NCBI GenBank assembly: GCA_024734495.1 | Contig: JALMQS010000153.1 | Coordinates: 35,588,584-35,652,583, forward strand | Source of the DNA: Forficula auricularia | Taxonomy: Eukaryota > Arthropoda > Insecta > Dermaptera > Forficulidae | Direction: 5' to 3' | Length of the DNA: 64,000 nt | Part shown: piece by piece, positions 32,041 through 43,539 of the stretch | Numbering within the stretch: position 1 is the first letter of the stretch | Layout of the letters: each line of letters opens with the position of its first letter | Made by a program: the position numbers and the translations under genes | Notes under the pieces: model-generated | Database searches by the model: none | What the model saw: only the letters and a program-made list of their open reading frames with translations | What the model was told of the DNA's origin: nothing

Positions 32041-32985
32041 GTGTTTTCTTTAGAAATTCTAACTCTGCTACTATCGGGATTTTAAAGTTTTATATTTTAA
32101 TACTGGGTTGTTAATCGGTGTAACGCCAGCATATTTAATTTGATTTGAAGTTTTTTCAATAGATTAAAATCTGATCCATGTATATAATTAGTACTTAATG
32201 ACAATTCCAGAAATAAAAGAGATATTGTGAATTTTAAATTAAATTCTTCAGAATAATCATGGACATCCAATCAAAAGTAAAATTAATTAAGAATGTGTTT
32301 TTTCTTGATTCAGGAGTCACTTGTAATATTTTAGTGTGAATCTTAAACGTCATCTCCTACCTTCTTGAGTTTAAGCTTTTAATTATTTTGAAGCCACTTT
32401 AAGCTAAGATGGATAAATTGATTATCTATAGATGATATAACCAATTCAGATGTTATCTTTGTCGTTTTAGTCGAGAATCTCCAGCTCTTGAGTACATGGC
32501 GCAAAGTAACAATTTATACACATAAGCTATGAGAAAATTAATGTTCAATCTTTTTTAATAGAAGAGAAGGCGCGGGAATATGGCCCCTGCTGGTTGGATC
32601 CTCCTTCTCTTCCGAATCGGTCAAGGACCATCTATGATTTAAACAGCGTATTAAGGCGAACACTTGTCGCAAAGAATATGAAGTAGTATTTGAGTGCTGC
32701 TGTATCCGATTTTTGACATTTTTCAAACACTTCAGGTCGTAGTTTAATGTTGTTATTTACTAGAACCATGCTGAAAGTATACCTGTGGCAATCGTTGTAA
32801 ATCGTAAAAATATTTTTCACTGTATTGATATGCTAGCTTGTCGAACTGCAGGAATAATAATTTGACAAAAAAATTTTCCTAATCGTAATAAAAGATGGCT
32901 GAAACGTGAAGAAAACCCATTTTCAGATATCCTTTTTTCTATCTGACTGGGCGTCAGTCTAGATTCCCGTCAGTCGAAAATCGAA
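32041..32985. other. Sequence without recognisable gene
   Basis: A minus-strand frame at 32632-32820 encodes KCQKSDTAALKYYF, which might be a decayed transposase fragment. Nothing else is recognisable. Confidence 0.35.
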
Positions 32986-32989
32986 GCTC

Positions 32990-33505
32990 GTAGTATCTAC
33001 GGTTTGTCGGTTTTCAAAAGAAAATTATGTAATTTCGAAAACCGTTTTTTTTACTAAAAACCGGTTTTAAATGTATACACTATACATATCATGTATATAT
33101 TAACCCTTAAATTGCGGATACTAAAATTATAGACAGAGGCGAGTGTGGTATATGTATAAACAACATCTTTATTTTTGCTAATAGTAAACAGCAGTTGTGG
33201 ATTATATTCCACTAAAATAAAAATAAAATAAATACAATAAAAAATCTTTTAAAATAGAATACCACTTTACTAATATAATTTAAAATTATGTAGATTGTAC
33301 CATATATACTTATTTACTTTTATTTTTCGCAAAAACAAGTCAGCATCACTAACCTTTTGAAAAAGAATAGTTTCTTTTTTATCTGCAAAAAACCGAAACC
33401 GGCTTAAATCGGTTTTATATAATATAATAAGTAAGTATAAGTATAATAAGTTGAAATTCGAAAACCGGTTTCTAAAAAGTCGGTTTTTGTATAAAACCCT
33501 AATAG
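32990..33505. repeat. Possible hAT-like non-autonomous element
   Basis: Repeated aaaaaccgg/ccggttttt motifs occur at both sides. The right side (33440-33505) ends gtcggtttttgtataaaaccct, resembling hAT ends that begin with agggttttat. The left end and target duplication are unclear. Confidence 0.3.
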
Positions 33506-33867
33506 TAACGTTCCTTCTGGTACCAAGCTGTTTATAATTCCAAAATAATGTACTGATTAGATTTTTGAGCTTCCAGTTGAGAAATAAAGCAAAATAAAAA
33601 TACATAAATAAAAATTAATTAGCCGGGCAAGTGTGAGTTGGGCCGCATACCGAGGGTCCAGTATCTTATAACTTCTAAAATAAAATTAGTGAATTTGATG
33701 GAACTTTTTCAAAATCTTAAGTTAAGACATTCTAGAAGCCAATTATTACGTAAAAATAAAAATAAAAGTAAATAAATATTATATGAAATATTCAATTACT
33801 ATGAGTTAAGATTACTAAGTCACTTGCTTCACATTAAAAATTAAAAAAATAAATGAGGTAAATTTTT

Positions 33868-33909
33868 TCAATATATATATTTCGGGCTGTAAACCCATCT
33901 TCAGGAAAA
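33868..33909 (-). ncRNA. Hammerhead ribozyme motif (element F, left arm)
   Basis: On the minus strand, TTTTC precedes the core CTGAAGA (33904 to 33898). Stem II begins GGG and ends CCC. GAA is followed by the fully self-complementary ATATATATAT, then T, then GAAAA, which pairs with TTTTC as stem I. The 10-nt palindrome can be a hairpin-less dimeric stem III. Confidence 0.7.
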
Positions 33910-33917
33910 TAAAGAAG

Positions 33918-33966
33918 TTTAACTGAAGATGGGCTTACAGTCCGAAAATATATATATTGAAAAAAT
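33918..33966 (+). ncRNA. Hammerhead ribozyme motif (element F, right arm)
   Basis: CTGAAGA is at 33923-33929, stem II GGGC..GTCC follows, and GAA is followed by an (AT)n self-complementary segment, then T and GAAAAA. The 5' strand of stem I is TTTAA rather than TTTTC, so stem I is weaker than in the left arm. Confidence 0.6.
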
Positions 33967-34170
33967 TTACCTCTTTTATTTATTTTTAATTTTGAATGTG
34001 AAACAAGTGACCTAGAAATTTTAACTCATAGTAAATGAATATTTCATATAATATTTATTTACTTTTATCTTTATTAAAGATGTTTCACCTTGCACCAACA
34101 CCACAATCTCTATTTTATTTCTAATTATTACGTAAAACATTTAGAACGTATTATATTAATTTCTCTATAC

Positions 34171-35124
34171 CAGTGTTTCTCAAAGTAGTTCCGCGGAACC
34201 CTAGGGTTCCATAAAAACACTCCAAGGGTTCCGCAAAAAAAATCACGTTAGGTGAAAAAATTCTAGCGTTCAAAAGGAAGGTGAAATTTTGGATTAGTTG
34301 TGTGAATCGTAGAGATCTCGAGTGTTTTCCAGTGAAGTACATTTTGGAAGAAGATCTAAATACCAGTCAATATACCAAAATTGTTCATCACTTGGAATGT
34401 CTGAATAAATCAATCGAACAATATTTCACTGATGATAATTTCAAAAAACTGGAAAATAATTCTTGGATGAAAAATCTTTTTGTTTATAGTGAAAAGCCAT
34501 CTTCCTTTTCACATCAAGATTATGAAAAATTTATCGAAATATCTTCAGATTCTTCACTGCAGACAGCCTATAAAACGATGCCTTTGTCAAAATTTTGGTG
34601 TAGTTATACAGGGGAATATCCATAGTTGACCCAGAAAGCTGTTTTAATTCTCTTTTACCATTTGCCACAACTTATTTGTCAGAGTCTGAATTCTCAACCT
34701 ACTTATTAACAAAAAATAAGTACCGCAATAATTAGATGCATAGTCGGATATGAGATTACAACTTTCATCAATAAGACCTGATATAAAGTATTTGTGTATA
34801 CACAAAAACAGTATCATTCGTCCCATTGATGGCAATACCTATGAAAAGTTGATGTGTTGGAAAATGTTTTTTTTTCTTTTACTTACGGAAGTTTTGATTT
34901 AGTTACTGTTTAATATAGATATAGTGGGTGATTGTATAAATAAAAAAATAAAAATATAAGACAATAAAAGTAGTGTTTCTTAATTAATTCACTCCATATA
35001 TCTATATTTCAAAGTCAAAAAAAAAATGTTCACATAACAACGCTTTAATCACACTATTATCGGGTTCCACGCTTACCTTCCAACGGAAAAGGGTTCCACA
35101 TTCGAAAAAGTTTGAGAAACACTG
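34171..35124 (+). mobile_element. hAT element (ZBED-like), deletion derivative
   Basis: TIRs are CAGTGTTTCTCAAAGTAGTT (left) and TTTGAGAAACACTG (right). The 8-bp flanks CTCTATAC (34163-34170) and CTCTACAC (35125-35132) differ at one base and are a good hAT target duplication. Only the C-terminal part of the transposase remains inside. The right end of this element is included in the duplication at 36585. Confidence 0.87.
34275..34850 (+). pseudogene. ZBED5/SCAND3-like hAT transposase C-terminal part
   Basis: The frame up to 34625 encodes NRRDLECFPVKYILEEDLNT, SIEQYFTDDNFKKLENNSW and SLQTAYKTMPLSKFWCS. Short out-of-frame pieces then correspond to LTQKAVLI.. and NKYRNR-like C-terminal dimerisation sequence (to about 34850). 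This matches the C-terminal portion of ZBED5/FAM200-like hAT transposases. The BED finger and DDE core are absent. Stops and indels show decay. Confidence 0.8.
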
Positions 35125-36350
35125 CTCTACACGACATACCTATATCATAATTATTATCCATTGATAAGTTTCAGTTTTTGACATCATTCGCTAGCCCCTA
35201 AAGATAGTCAACTAAACATACCTACGCACGATTTTTTTGGCTATGCCGCATATCACAGGGTGAAGAACCTCTGACCTTGCAGGTTGAATTAATCCAAACT
35301 AATTTGAATTTGATCATTCTTATTTCAAGCAGTATTTTTTCATCGTTCTTAAAATTTTCGAATTTCTAGTTATTCTTCATGAGTGTTCACAAATATTATG
35401 TGAATGAAAGTGGGAAAAATCATTTTCAAATACAATTTATTTTTCCTTTGGATTTTACGCCCACGAATCATAATAATTCAAGAACGGAAAGTCCTAGAAT
35501 GTTCAGTCTGGTTCTTTAATTATTCTCATTTCTTTGTGGACCTTGGAAATTTTTTTTGGAAATGCAGAAAATTCGAAAATCGATTTGTTTGGGAGCTATC
35601 GACCGGTGGTAGCTAGTGAGCTCAAATTATGCACACACGTTTATTTTAGTTCTATCTAATAAATTTACCAAGCTACTTACTCGCTTAATATTTAATATTT
35701 AATATAATTACGAAAGATTCCCCTTTCAATTTTGAACTTATTAGCAATTAATAATACTATATATCATTTTAAATTAGAGACTCTTCTAAATGAACTAGAA
35801 GAGAGAGTTTGAATTCGTTAAAATTACGATGGGAAACCGATTAGATACATCATAGTCTATCTGATCTTTGAAACACAGCGTAAGATTCAAGAATTAATGT
35901 GCCCCTACTGAAAAAAATGAAACCCTATCGAACGAAAATAGCTAGTCCTACGATACACTTCTCCAAGATTATCAGCTGAACCAAGCAGATCTTGTACCGA
36001 TTGGAGAGGGGTGAACCTCGACCTAATAACGTGTACACCTACTTCCACTTTCATTTCCAAGTAGAAGACAATAGATGAAGGGGCATTATCTAATGAATTC
36101 CAAAATAATTCCACATAATTCCAAAGATGTGTACACATAATTCCAAACGCGGTTCACCCCTCGACCATCGGTTACCATCGATTTCCTACATTTCTACCAT
36201 ATAACCTCTTTCTAGATTAAAATGTTCTCTGATGAAAAATTGCCAAATCATTAAAAATTACAGAGAGTTTTTTCACTTCTTTCCAGTTAATTTAATTTTT
36301 AATTAGCCAAGTACCATCGAATGGGTTATTAAAACGGTTTAATAAAACTG
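35036..36350. repeat. Segmental duplication, copy 1 (1.3 kb)
   Basis: Collinear with 36585-37895, from within the hAT right end through the MITE at 36005 to tcaccatcgaatgggttatt-type sequence. Differences between copies are largely one- or two-base indels. Because the copy includes part of a hAT element plus its flank, it is a duplication of the locus, not transposition of one element. Confidence 0.85.
36005..36163. mobile_element. hAT-type MITE, copy 2
   Basis: Ends agaggggtgaacc and ggttcacccctcg, with related 8-bp flanks (accgattgg and accatcgg). At 45765-45785 a relative of the surrounding sequence lacks the MITE and reads gtaccatcggtt, an empty site. Confidence 0.8.
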
Positions 36351-36380
36351 TGATGTAGGTAGAATTGAACGTTTTTAAAA

Positions 36381-36480
36381 NNNNNNNNNNNNNNNNNNNN
36401 NNNNNNNNNNNNNNNNNNNNNNNNNNNNNNNNNNNNNNNNNNNNNNNNNNNNNNNNNNNNNNNNNNNNNNNNNNNNNNNN
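36381..36480. other. Assembly gap (100 N)
   Basis: Exactly 100 N, lying between the two copies of the 1.3-kb duplication. Confidence 0.98.
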
Positions 36481-36584
36481 GCCGCATTAATTCCATGCCT
36501 GCTAAAAAACCATCTGAAATAAAAGCCAAACCTTTCAGCTCATCCTCACACTGGCTCACACTGAAATTAAATGTTACCTCTTAA

Positions 36585-37895
36585 CGCTTTAATCACACTA
36601 TTATCAGTTCACGCTTACCTTCCCTAACGGAAAAGGGTTCCACATTCGAAAAAGTTTGAAACACTGCTCTATCTATACCTATATCATATTATTATCCATT
36701 GATAAGTTTCAATTTTTGACATCATTCGCTAGCCCCTTAAAGATAGTCAACTAAACATGCCTACGCACGATTTTTTGCTATGCCGCATATCACAGGGGCA
36801 GAAGAACCTCTGACCTTGCAGGTTGAATTAATCCAAAACTAATTTGAATTTGATCATTCTTATTTCAAGAGTATTTTTTCATAGTTCTTAAAATTTTCGA
36901 ATTTCTAGTTATTCTTCATGAGTGTTCACAAATATTATGTGAATGAAATGTGGAGAAAAATCATTTTCAAATACAATTTATTTTTCCTTTGGATTTGGAT
37001 GCCCACGAATCATAATAATTCAAGAACGGAAAGTCCTAGAGTGTTCAGTCTGGTTCTTTAATTATTCTCATTTCTTTAGTGGACCTTGGAAATTTTTTTG
37101 CGAAATGCAGAAAATTCGGAAAATCGATTTGTTTGGGAGCTATCGACCGGTGGTAGCTAATGAGCTCAAATTATGCACACACGTTTATTTTATGTTCTAT
37201 CTACATGTTACAAGCACTTACTCTCTTATATTTAATATTTAATATAATAATTTACGAAAGATTCCCCTTTTCAATTTTGGGCCTATTAGCAATTAATAAT
37301 ACTATATATATCATTTTAAATTAGAGACTCTTCTAAATGAACTAGAAGAGGAATTTGAATTCGTTAAAATTACGATGGGGAAACCGATTAGATACATCAT
37401 AGTCTATCTGATCTTTGAAACGCAGCGTAAGTTCAAAAATTAATGTGCCCCTACTGAAAAAAATGAAACCCTATCGAACGAAAATAGCTAGTCCTACGAT
37501 ACACTTCTCCAAGATTATCAGCTGAACCAAGCAGATCTTGTACCATTGGAGAGGTGAACCTCGACCTAATAACGTGTACACCTACTTCCACTTTCATTTC
37601 CAAGTAGAAGACAATAGATGAAGGGGCATTATCTAATGAATTCCAAAAATAATTCCACATAATTCCAGATGTGTACACATAATTCCGAACGCGGTTCACC
37701 CCTCGACCATCGGTTACCATCGATTTCCTACATTTCTACCATATAACCTCTTTCTAGATTAAAATGTTCTCTGATGAAAAATTGCCAAATCATTAAAAAT
37801 TACAGAGAGTTTTTTCACTTCTTTCCAGTTAATTTAATTTTTAATTAGCCAAGTACCATCGAATGGGTTATTAAAACGGTTTAACAAAACTTACT
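36585..37895. repeat. Segmental duplication, copy 2
   Basis: Begins in the hAT right end (cgctttaatcacactatta) and stays collinear with 35036-36350 to about 37890. It lies directly after a gap. See the copy-1 entry for the comparison. Confidence 0.85.
37550..37705. mobile_element. hAT-type MITE, copy 3
   Basis: The duplicate of the MITE at 36005. Flanked by accattgg and accatcgg. Confidence 0.8.
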
Positions 37896-38310
37896 CATAT
37901 TTAGCCAATAAATTTCCTCTTAAAGAAAGAAAAAAGTATTTTTATTTGTACTAATCGTGTATAGAAGTTAGAAGCCTAAAGACATTCTACGCAAAAGTGA
38001 TGATTCAATTGTAATTTGCGAAGTAATGGTGCGCTGTTCGTTACTCGAAGAGGCCATTTGCTCAATCAAGGTTCAACCATCAGGGTTTACGCTTTACGGC
38101 GTTGCCGTTTGACTTGGATGAAAAATGGCCCTTTCTTATTACATTTTATTAGAAAAATAATTTTTGAATCTAACTTTTTTCATTCAATACTATAAAAAAA
38201 GTTTGTTTTGACCGAAGATTATATCTAGAATTATAGGTGGGCAACTTTAGTCCATATTGACAAGCGCAGTATTAAAGGAAATAAATAATTGAAACGATTG
38301 TCTTTCTCCT

Positions 38311-39255
38311 CAGAGGCGTAGATAAGGAGGAGGTGTCCAGGGGCCTAGCCCCTCACAGAGCCCCTTTGGACAGGAAACAACTAATGCATTAGTTTAAAAT
38401 TCTGGATTTATATTTTTGTAAAACTACTCGTAATATAAATATCAGTCTATGATTTTTCATCTGTTCCAAATTTATTTTTCAGTTATCCAACATTTTATTA
38501 TAATAAAAAACAAATAAGTTTCTTGAAACTAAATATATGAAAGAAGATGAATTACGAAATTGGAGCGTGAGGAACAAGTTCGGGTCTAGTTGAAGCAGAA
38601 CAAAACTTGACCGGCTAAAATCCGGCTCTTGTTCTAACAATACCCATGATAAAATTATAATATTGCATACCCACTGGCTAAATGAACAATTTTTTATTTT
38701 TATTTTTTTTATTTATTGTCATCGGGAACAAAGCCCATTTAGACAGCACATCAGTAAAGTGTTAGTAGTGTTAGTGAGGGAGCCGAGTTTTAGCCGCAAG
38801 AAATTTTATAAGCTAGCCAGGCTCGAACCCGGGTCTCCCGCTTGGACATTGTCATCAACGATGTTGAAGCGGAGCTAGCGCCTTAGCCAGCTCGGCCAAC
38901 CCGACTCCGGCTAAATGAACATATTTATTGGAAAATTTTGCTGGTGTTCGAATCAAATATTCATCTCGTAAATTTTACTTTAAAACAAACGAGTTTATTA
39001 AAAGATGAAAAATATAGTATTTTTCAGAAATTTCAGCTTCACGTGAAGCATTTGAATATTCACAATAGTTATTTCATGAAAAAATGAAATTTTATTGTTC
39101 TTAGGTCCGGGCCAGGTTCTAGGTGGAAAGAGGAAGAATGTGAATAATGAAACCCGCTAAACAAAATTTATAATAAATAAATAATTTAAAACCTAGGGGA
39201 GGGTAACCCCCCCCCCCCCTTGACCTCTCTGCGGGCGCTTGTTAATCCGCCACTG
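38311..39255. mobile_element. Putative hAT non-autonomous element with SINE insertion
   Basis: The left end CAGAGGCGTAGATAAG and right end GTTAATCCGCCACTG are similar inverted ends (CAG[A/T]GGCG.A). The flanking 8-mers do not match, so the call is moderate. A SINE is inserted at 38689-38908. Confidence 0.45.
38689..38908 (-). mobile_element. tRNA-derived SINE family S1, copy 1
   Basis: On the minus strand the head reads GTCGGGTTGGCCGAGCTGGC, then a long variable-arm-like stem and a B box GGTTCGAGCC. This resembles a class II tRNA (Leu/Ser type, with the GGCCGAG A-box region). A body of about 90 bp and an A-rich aataaataaa tail follow. A perfect 13-bp target duplication GGCTAAATGAACA lies at 38676-38688 and 38909-38921. 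It shares its sequence with 61298-61501. Confidence 0.9.
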
Positions 39256-40030
39256 TCAGTTCTAAATCATTCTCCAAACTAATTTCAAAATATTTACATT
39301 GTGTCTTCCTACATATTAACAAGTCATAAAATCGCAGGTAATTATACAGGCTAACCTTTCGTTTAGTAAAAACATGCCGACTGATTTCATTTTAATTAAT
39401 TTGGCATTAATCTCCGCTTTCTCTTCTTCTCCTTCATTTCTTTGCAGACTTCTTGAAAAGGTTGCCCTGTTTATGCATGACATAAAAAATAATATATAAT
39501 CGTATCTCGGAATATAAAGAATTCAACTGGTAATTTGCAAACAGCATTTTTGCTTCTTTGAAGTAAGCCGGTCGCGCATAAATTATCCTGTTTGCAAACC
39601 ACTACACGCAACTCGATTTACTTTAGCATGTGATAAGCATAGTAAGCCAGAAATTGAGAGCGTAAAAAGTTTGGAGTGAAACTCTAATCAGTTGGCAAAT
39701 ATTGGAATGGGTTTACTAAAATAGAAAGAAGAGAAAATTGCGAATCCAGGTGTAAATAAATAGATTACTTTTTTATTATTAAAAGAAAAAAAAACGATTT
39801 CCTAAAAGGTAAGAGGAATTTGAATAAATTTGAAATGGATTCGAATTCCTTTTTAGAAATTTTTGTCATTTATTAGAATAACAAGTAATTCATATTAGAA
39901 AGAGAAGTTTGATATCTTGCCATGGATATTTTTTTTCTTTTTCGTTTAAAAAATTTTAAATCATGTTAAATTATAAAAAAATATAAAATTGTTCATGTCC
40001 ATATCTTAAAGATGTAGACAAAAATCAACG
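39256..40030. other. Sequence without recognisable feature
   Basis: No supported gene, repeat pair or RNA. Confidence 0.45.
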
Positions 40031-40034
40031 TGAA

Positions 40035-40120
40035 AATCAATGAAGTCGTTCTTTCTTTGAACTCATGCCTATATATAAGTGAATATGCATCAAGCAGACG
40101 ACAACCTCATTGACTTTTCA
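40035..40120. repeat. MITE family M (copy M4), short form
   Basis: aaatcaatgaagtcgttc at the left and gcatcaagcagacgacaacc then tcattgac at the right are the two inverted ends of family M with little between them. Confidence 0.65.
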
Positions 40121-40244
40121 ACTAGGGATGCTTTCCAAAAGTAAGGGTACTTTTTTGAAATGTTATTTTAATTTTCGCTTGTTTTTGCAAATTTCATCAA
40201 ATACGGCATCGACATTCGTTATTTTTCAAATTTAACATTAAATT

Positions 40245-40665
40245 TTTACTTTATCCAATGCGAAGCATGGGGAAAGTATTGTAATCGGTCTCGCGGCAAA
40301 GCGCGTGACTTCAAGGGATCCTCAGGTAAAGACTACGGAACCCATTGACTCAATTAAGGTCACAAATTGTAGTATTCAATTAGATTGAATTTTAGCACGT
40401 GACGATTTTGACAAAAATTACCTGGGGTCTCGTCGAGAGGCCAAAAAGAGTGCCATTTTTACTTTATCCAATGCGAAGCATGGGTAAAGTATTGTAATCG
40501 CTCTCGCGCCAAGCGGACTTCAAAGGGTCCTCAGGTAAAGACTACGGAACCCATGGACTCAATTAAGGTCACAAATTGTAGTATTCAATTAGGTTGAATT
40601 TTAGCACGTGACGATTTTGCCAAAAATTACCAGGGATCTCGTCGAGAGGCCAAAAAGTGCCATTT
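40245..40665. repeat. Tandem duplication, two units of about 210 bp
   Basis: Both units start actttatccaatgcgaagca and contain ggtaaagactacggaaccca, gcacgtgacgattttg and tctcgtcgagaggccaaaaa. Units: about 40248-40452 and 40460-40665. The start has the hairpin-like ctttatccaatgcgaagcatggg(t)aaag, related to ctttaccatac..gtatggtaaag at 45060-45090, 51930-51950 and 53230-53250. Confidence 0.85.
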
Positions 40666-40680
40666 TTTGGAAGTGCGTGG

Positions 40681-40718
40681 GGATGGATGGATGGATGGAT
40701 GGTGTGTGTGTGTGTGTA
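40681..40718 (+). repeat. Microsatellites (GGAT)n then (GT)n
   Basis: Five to six GGAT units are followed directly by about eight GT units. Confidence 0.9.
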
Positions 40719-41204
40719 TGTTATCGTTTTTTTCGTCCACGATTTTTCCACACCTTTGCACCGATTGAAATGAAATTGAAAACCTACCATTAGTTTAACA
40801 AAATGAAGCGCTGATTAGTTTTTGGTACATATCGGCCCACAAACATTAGTACTTTATTTCAGTACTTTTTAGTTTTTCTAAATATCTTGAAAATGACTTA
40901 ACCAATTTTGATGAAATTTAAAATCCTAATTAAGTACCTTGGGGACAACAAAAAAGGTTAAATAAAGTTTTTAGTAAAAGTATATTTTAAAGTACTTTAC
41001 TCTAGAGTAAGATAGTATACTTTTTTAAATTCCTTATTTCACCAAAAATTAAAAAAAACTTTAAAATTTATTCATTTGATCGGTAATATAGCTCATTTAA
41101 ACTTGCTTAAGTAAGAATGGTTAGGCTTCTCGCTGTGAAGTGATAAAAATTTGGGAGGAAATTTTATATGTAACCATAGCAACTGCGTTGTTTTTTTATC
41201 CGTT

Positions 41205-41905
41205 ACCTTTGCTGAAGACATGGAGGTATCGAGTTAAAATCAAAAATAGTGATTGATTCTGATCTAATAACTTGAGGAATAACCATTCTAAATTGGATTT
41301 TTGACGTTTCGGTTTTTATTGGTAACCATTGCTGAAGACATGGAGGTATAGAGTTAAAATCAAAAATAGTGATTGATTCTGATCTAATACTTGAGGAATA
41401 ACCATTCTATATTGGATTTTTGACGCTTCGATTATTATTGGTAACCATTGCTGAAGACATGGAGGAATCAGCTTAAATTCAAAAATAACGATCGATTCTT
41501 TTCTAATACTAGAGGAATAACCTTATCGCATTCCATTTTTGATGTTTTGACTATTAATGGCAACCTCTACTGAAAATGTGGAAGAATCGACTTAAAATCA
41601 AAAAGACTAAATTATTTTTTGGTAAACAACTCAAGCTTGAGTTGTTTGCCATAAAAGAATTTAGTCTTTTTGATTTTAAGTCGATTCTTCCACGTTTTCA
41701 GTAGAGGTTCCATTAATAGTCAAAACATCAAAATGGAATGCAATAAGATTATTCCTCTAGTATTAGATAAGAATCGATCGTTATTTTGATTTTAAGTCAA
41801 TTCCTCCGTGTCTTCAGCACTGGTTACAATAATAATCGAAGCGTCAAAAATCTAATGTAGAATGGTCATTCCTAGACTGTTAAATGAGAATCGATCATTA
41901 TTTTG
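41205..41905. repeat. Tandem 120-bp repeats followed by a long palindrome
   Basis: Three diverging tandem units of about 120 bp (41212, 41330, 41448; each with ccattgctgaagacatggag and ttgaggaataac) run into a palindrome centred near 41640 (aactcaagcttgagtt). Its right arm repeats one and a half units in reverse. No coding frame and no TIR-type ends were recognised. Confidence 0.8.
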
Positions 41906-42252
41906 AATTAAAGTTAGCATGAACTGCATATAGCAAGTGATATCTGATTAATAATAAAGGAATAAACGATATTTCAAATGAATTTGGATAAAGTTTAGCA
42001 ACGATCCGTTGCAGTTTATTTACAATATATTCTGGGACCTTCGCCCCAAACGGTTACTGCTTTGTGTGAGTGAGGGTAAGAGTCAGAAATTAATTCTTGT
42101 GACTTAAACTTCACAGTCCCTGAGATAGAAATCGATCATCTTCGACAATGAATCAGCCTGTTCTATAAGAAAATTTTAAATTGCTCCTAATCCTATTGCT
42201 ATAAGCAAGCTATGACTTGTCTATAGCGCTCTTAGTTAGATCCGATCTTGTA

Positions 42253-43536
42253 TTGGATTGGCAACTAAGTAATTGCGGATCTTTTTTAGAAAATCAAAGA
42301 CAATTTTTTCATGGACCTAAATAACTTTATTCTGTAATGTATTGCCCATTTTGATCAATGATCTTTTGCCATCTTTCAGGCAGCATCATAATCTCAACTT
42401 CATAAAACTTCTGGTTTTTATTAGCAAAAAACTGAATCAGGTACGTTTTGACATCATCATAATTATTGAAATTTTTACCACTCAAGGAGTTTTGTAAAGA
42501 TCGAAACAAAAAGTAATCAGATGGTGCAAGGTCAGGACTATATGGTGGATGTGGCAAAACATCCCAACCAAGCTCCAATAATTTTGCCGAGTGACCAAAG
42601 ATGTGTGTGGCCTTGCATTGTCATGATGGAATACAACACCTTTTCGATTTGTCAATTCGGCCCGCTTTTCTTCAACTGCATTGTTTAATTTCGTTAGTTG
42701 TTCAATGTAGACAACAGAATTGATCGTTCGGTTGGGTGGTAAGAGTTCAAAGTAGACAATCCCTTTGTAATCCCACCAAACTGATAACAAAACCTTATTG
42801 TGATGAATACCTAGCTTTTGATGTTGTTTGAGCTGGTTCACCTGGTGGTCCACGATCTTTTCCGCTTGATATTGTTGTAAACAACCCATTTTTCATCGCC
42901 AGTTATCAGTCGTTTTAAAAATGGATCATTTTCATTACGTTTCTTTAGCAAGTCGCAGCTGCTAATGCGTTGCGTTAAATGCGTTTCTTTCAGTTCGTGA
43001 GGAACCCATGTATTGAGTTTTTGAACATAGCCAAGTTGTTTTAAGTGATTTTCAATGCATGTATGTGATACATGAAGCTTCTTTGCAATCTCACATGTTG
43101 TACTGTGACGATCCGAATCGATTATTGCTTTGATTAGGTCGTCATCAACTTCAACTGGACGACCAGAGCGTTTTTCATCTTTGAGTGAAAAATCACCAGA
43201 ACGAAATTTGGCAAACCAATTTTGACACTGCCGTTCTTTAAAGGCTTCGTCGCCATAAACAGCACATAACTTTTTGTGAGCTTGCGATGCGTTTTTCCCT
43301 TTGCGGAAATAAAAAAGGAAAATATGACGAAAATGTTCCTTTTGATTTTCCATTTTTCAACGAGCGCCAAACGAAAACTACGCAACCGATCAAAAAACTT
43401 TTTTACTGATTGACAGCTGAATTGCCAAATATCAAATAACAAAATGTGTTTTACATTTGGACTACGCCAGCAAACCTAAAAATTCAACTGAAGCCATCTA
43501 TTAGTGAAATCCGCAATTACTTAGTTGCCAACTTTA
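42253..43536 (-). mobile_element. Mariner transposon, nearly complete
   Basis: Inverted ends share TTGGCAACTAAGTAATTGCG (left from about 42258; right as its complement ending 43531). Five less conserved bases lie outside them, then TA on both sides (42251-42252, 43537-43538). The length of 1284 bp is typical of a full mariner. The transposase on the minus strand has two frameshifts but few other lesions. Confidence 0.88.
42327..43353 (-). pseudogene. Mariner transposase, two frameshifts
   Basis: Start MENQKEHFRH at 43353. The N-terminal HTH region reads QCQNWFAKFRSGDFSLKDEK and RSGRP, then a second HTH (EIAKKLHVSHTCIENHLKQL). The catalytic residues of the DD34D triad are all present: LITGDEKWVVYNN (first Asp), GVVFHHDNARPHTS (second), PPYSPDLAPSDYFLF (third). 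A frameshift near 42850 and another near 42575 break the frame. The C-terminus ends PERWQKIIDQNGQYI. The total fits the usual mariner length of about 345 residues. The lesions are few, so the element died recently or contains sequencing indels. Confidence 0.88.
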
Positions 43537-43539
43537 TAT

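Larger units (their letters stand above)
33756..34075. repeat. Palindromic element F with two hammerhead motifs almost touching
   Basis: The arms of about 150 bp are inverted copies. The outer ends are aaagtaaataaatattatat (left) and atataatatttatttacttt (right). The hammerhead cores are separated by only 18 bp at the centre (33905-33922). Both 3' ends point outward. AATAAA is not found immediately after these motifs, unlike in the other families. Confidence 0.8.

Noticed and set aside
41212..41350. ctgaagac and gacgtttcgg in the tandem units, reminiscent of hammerhead strands
   Set aside because: The two core strands are in the wrong order and on opposite strands, so no hammerhead can form.
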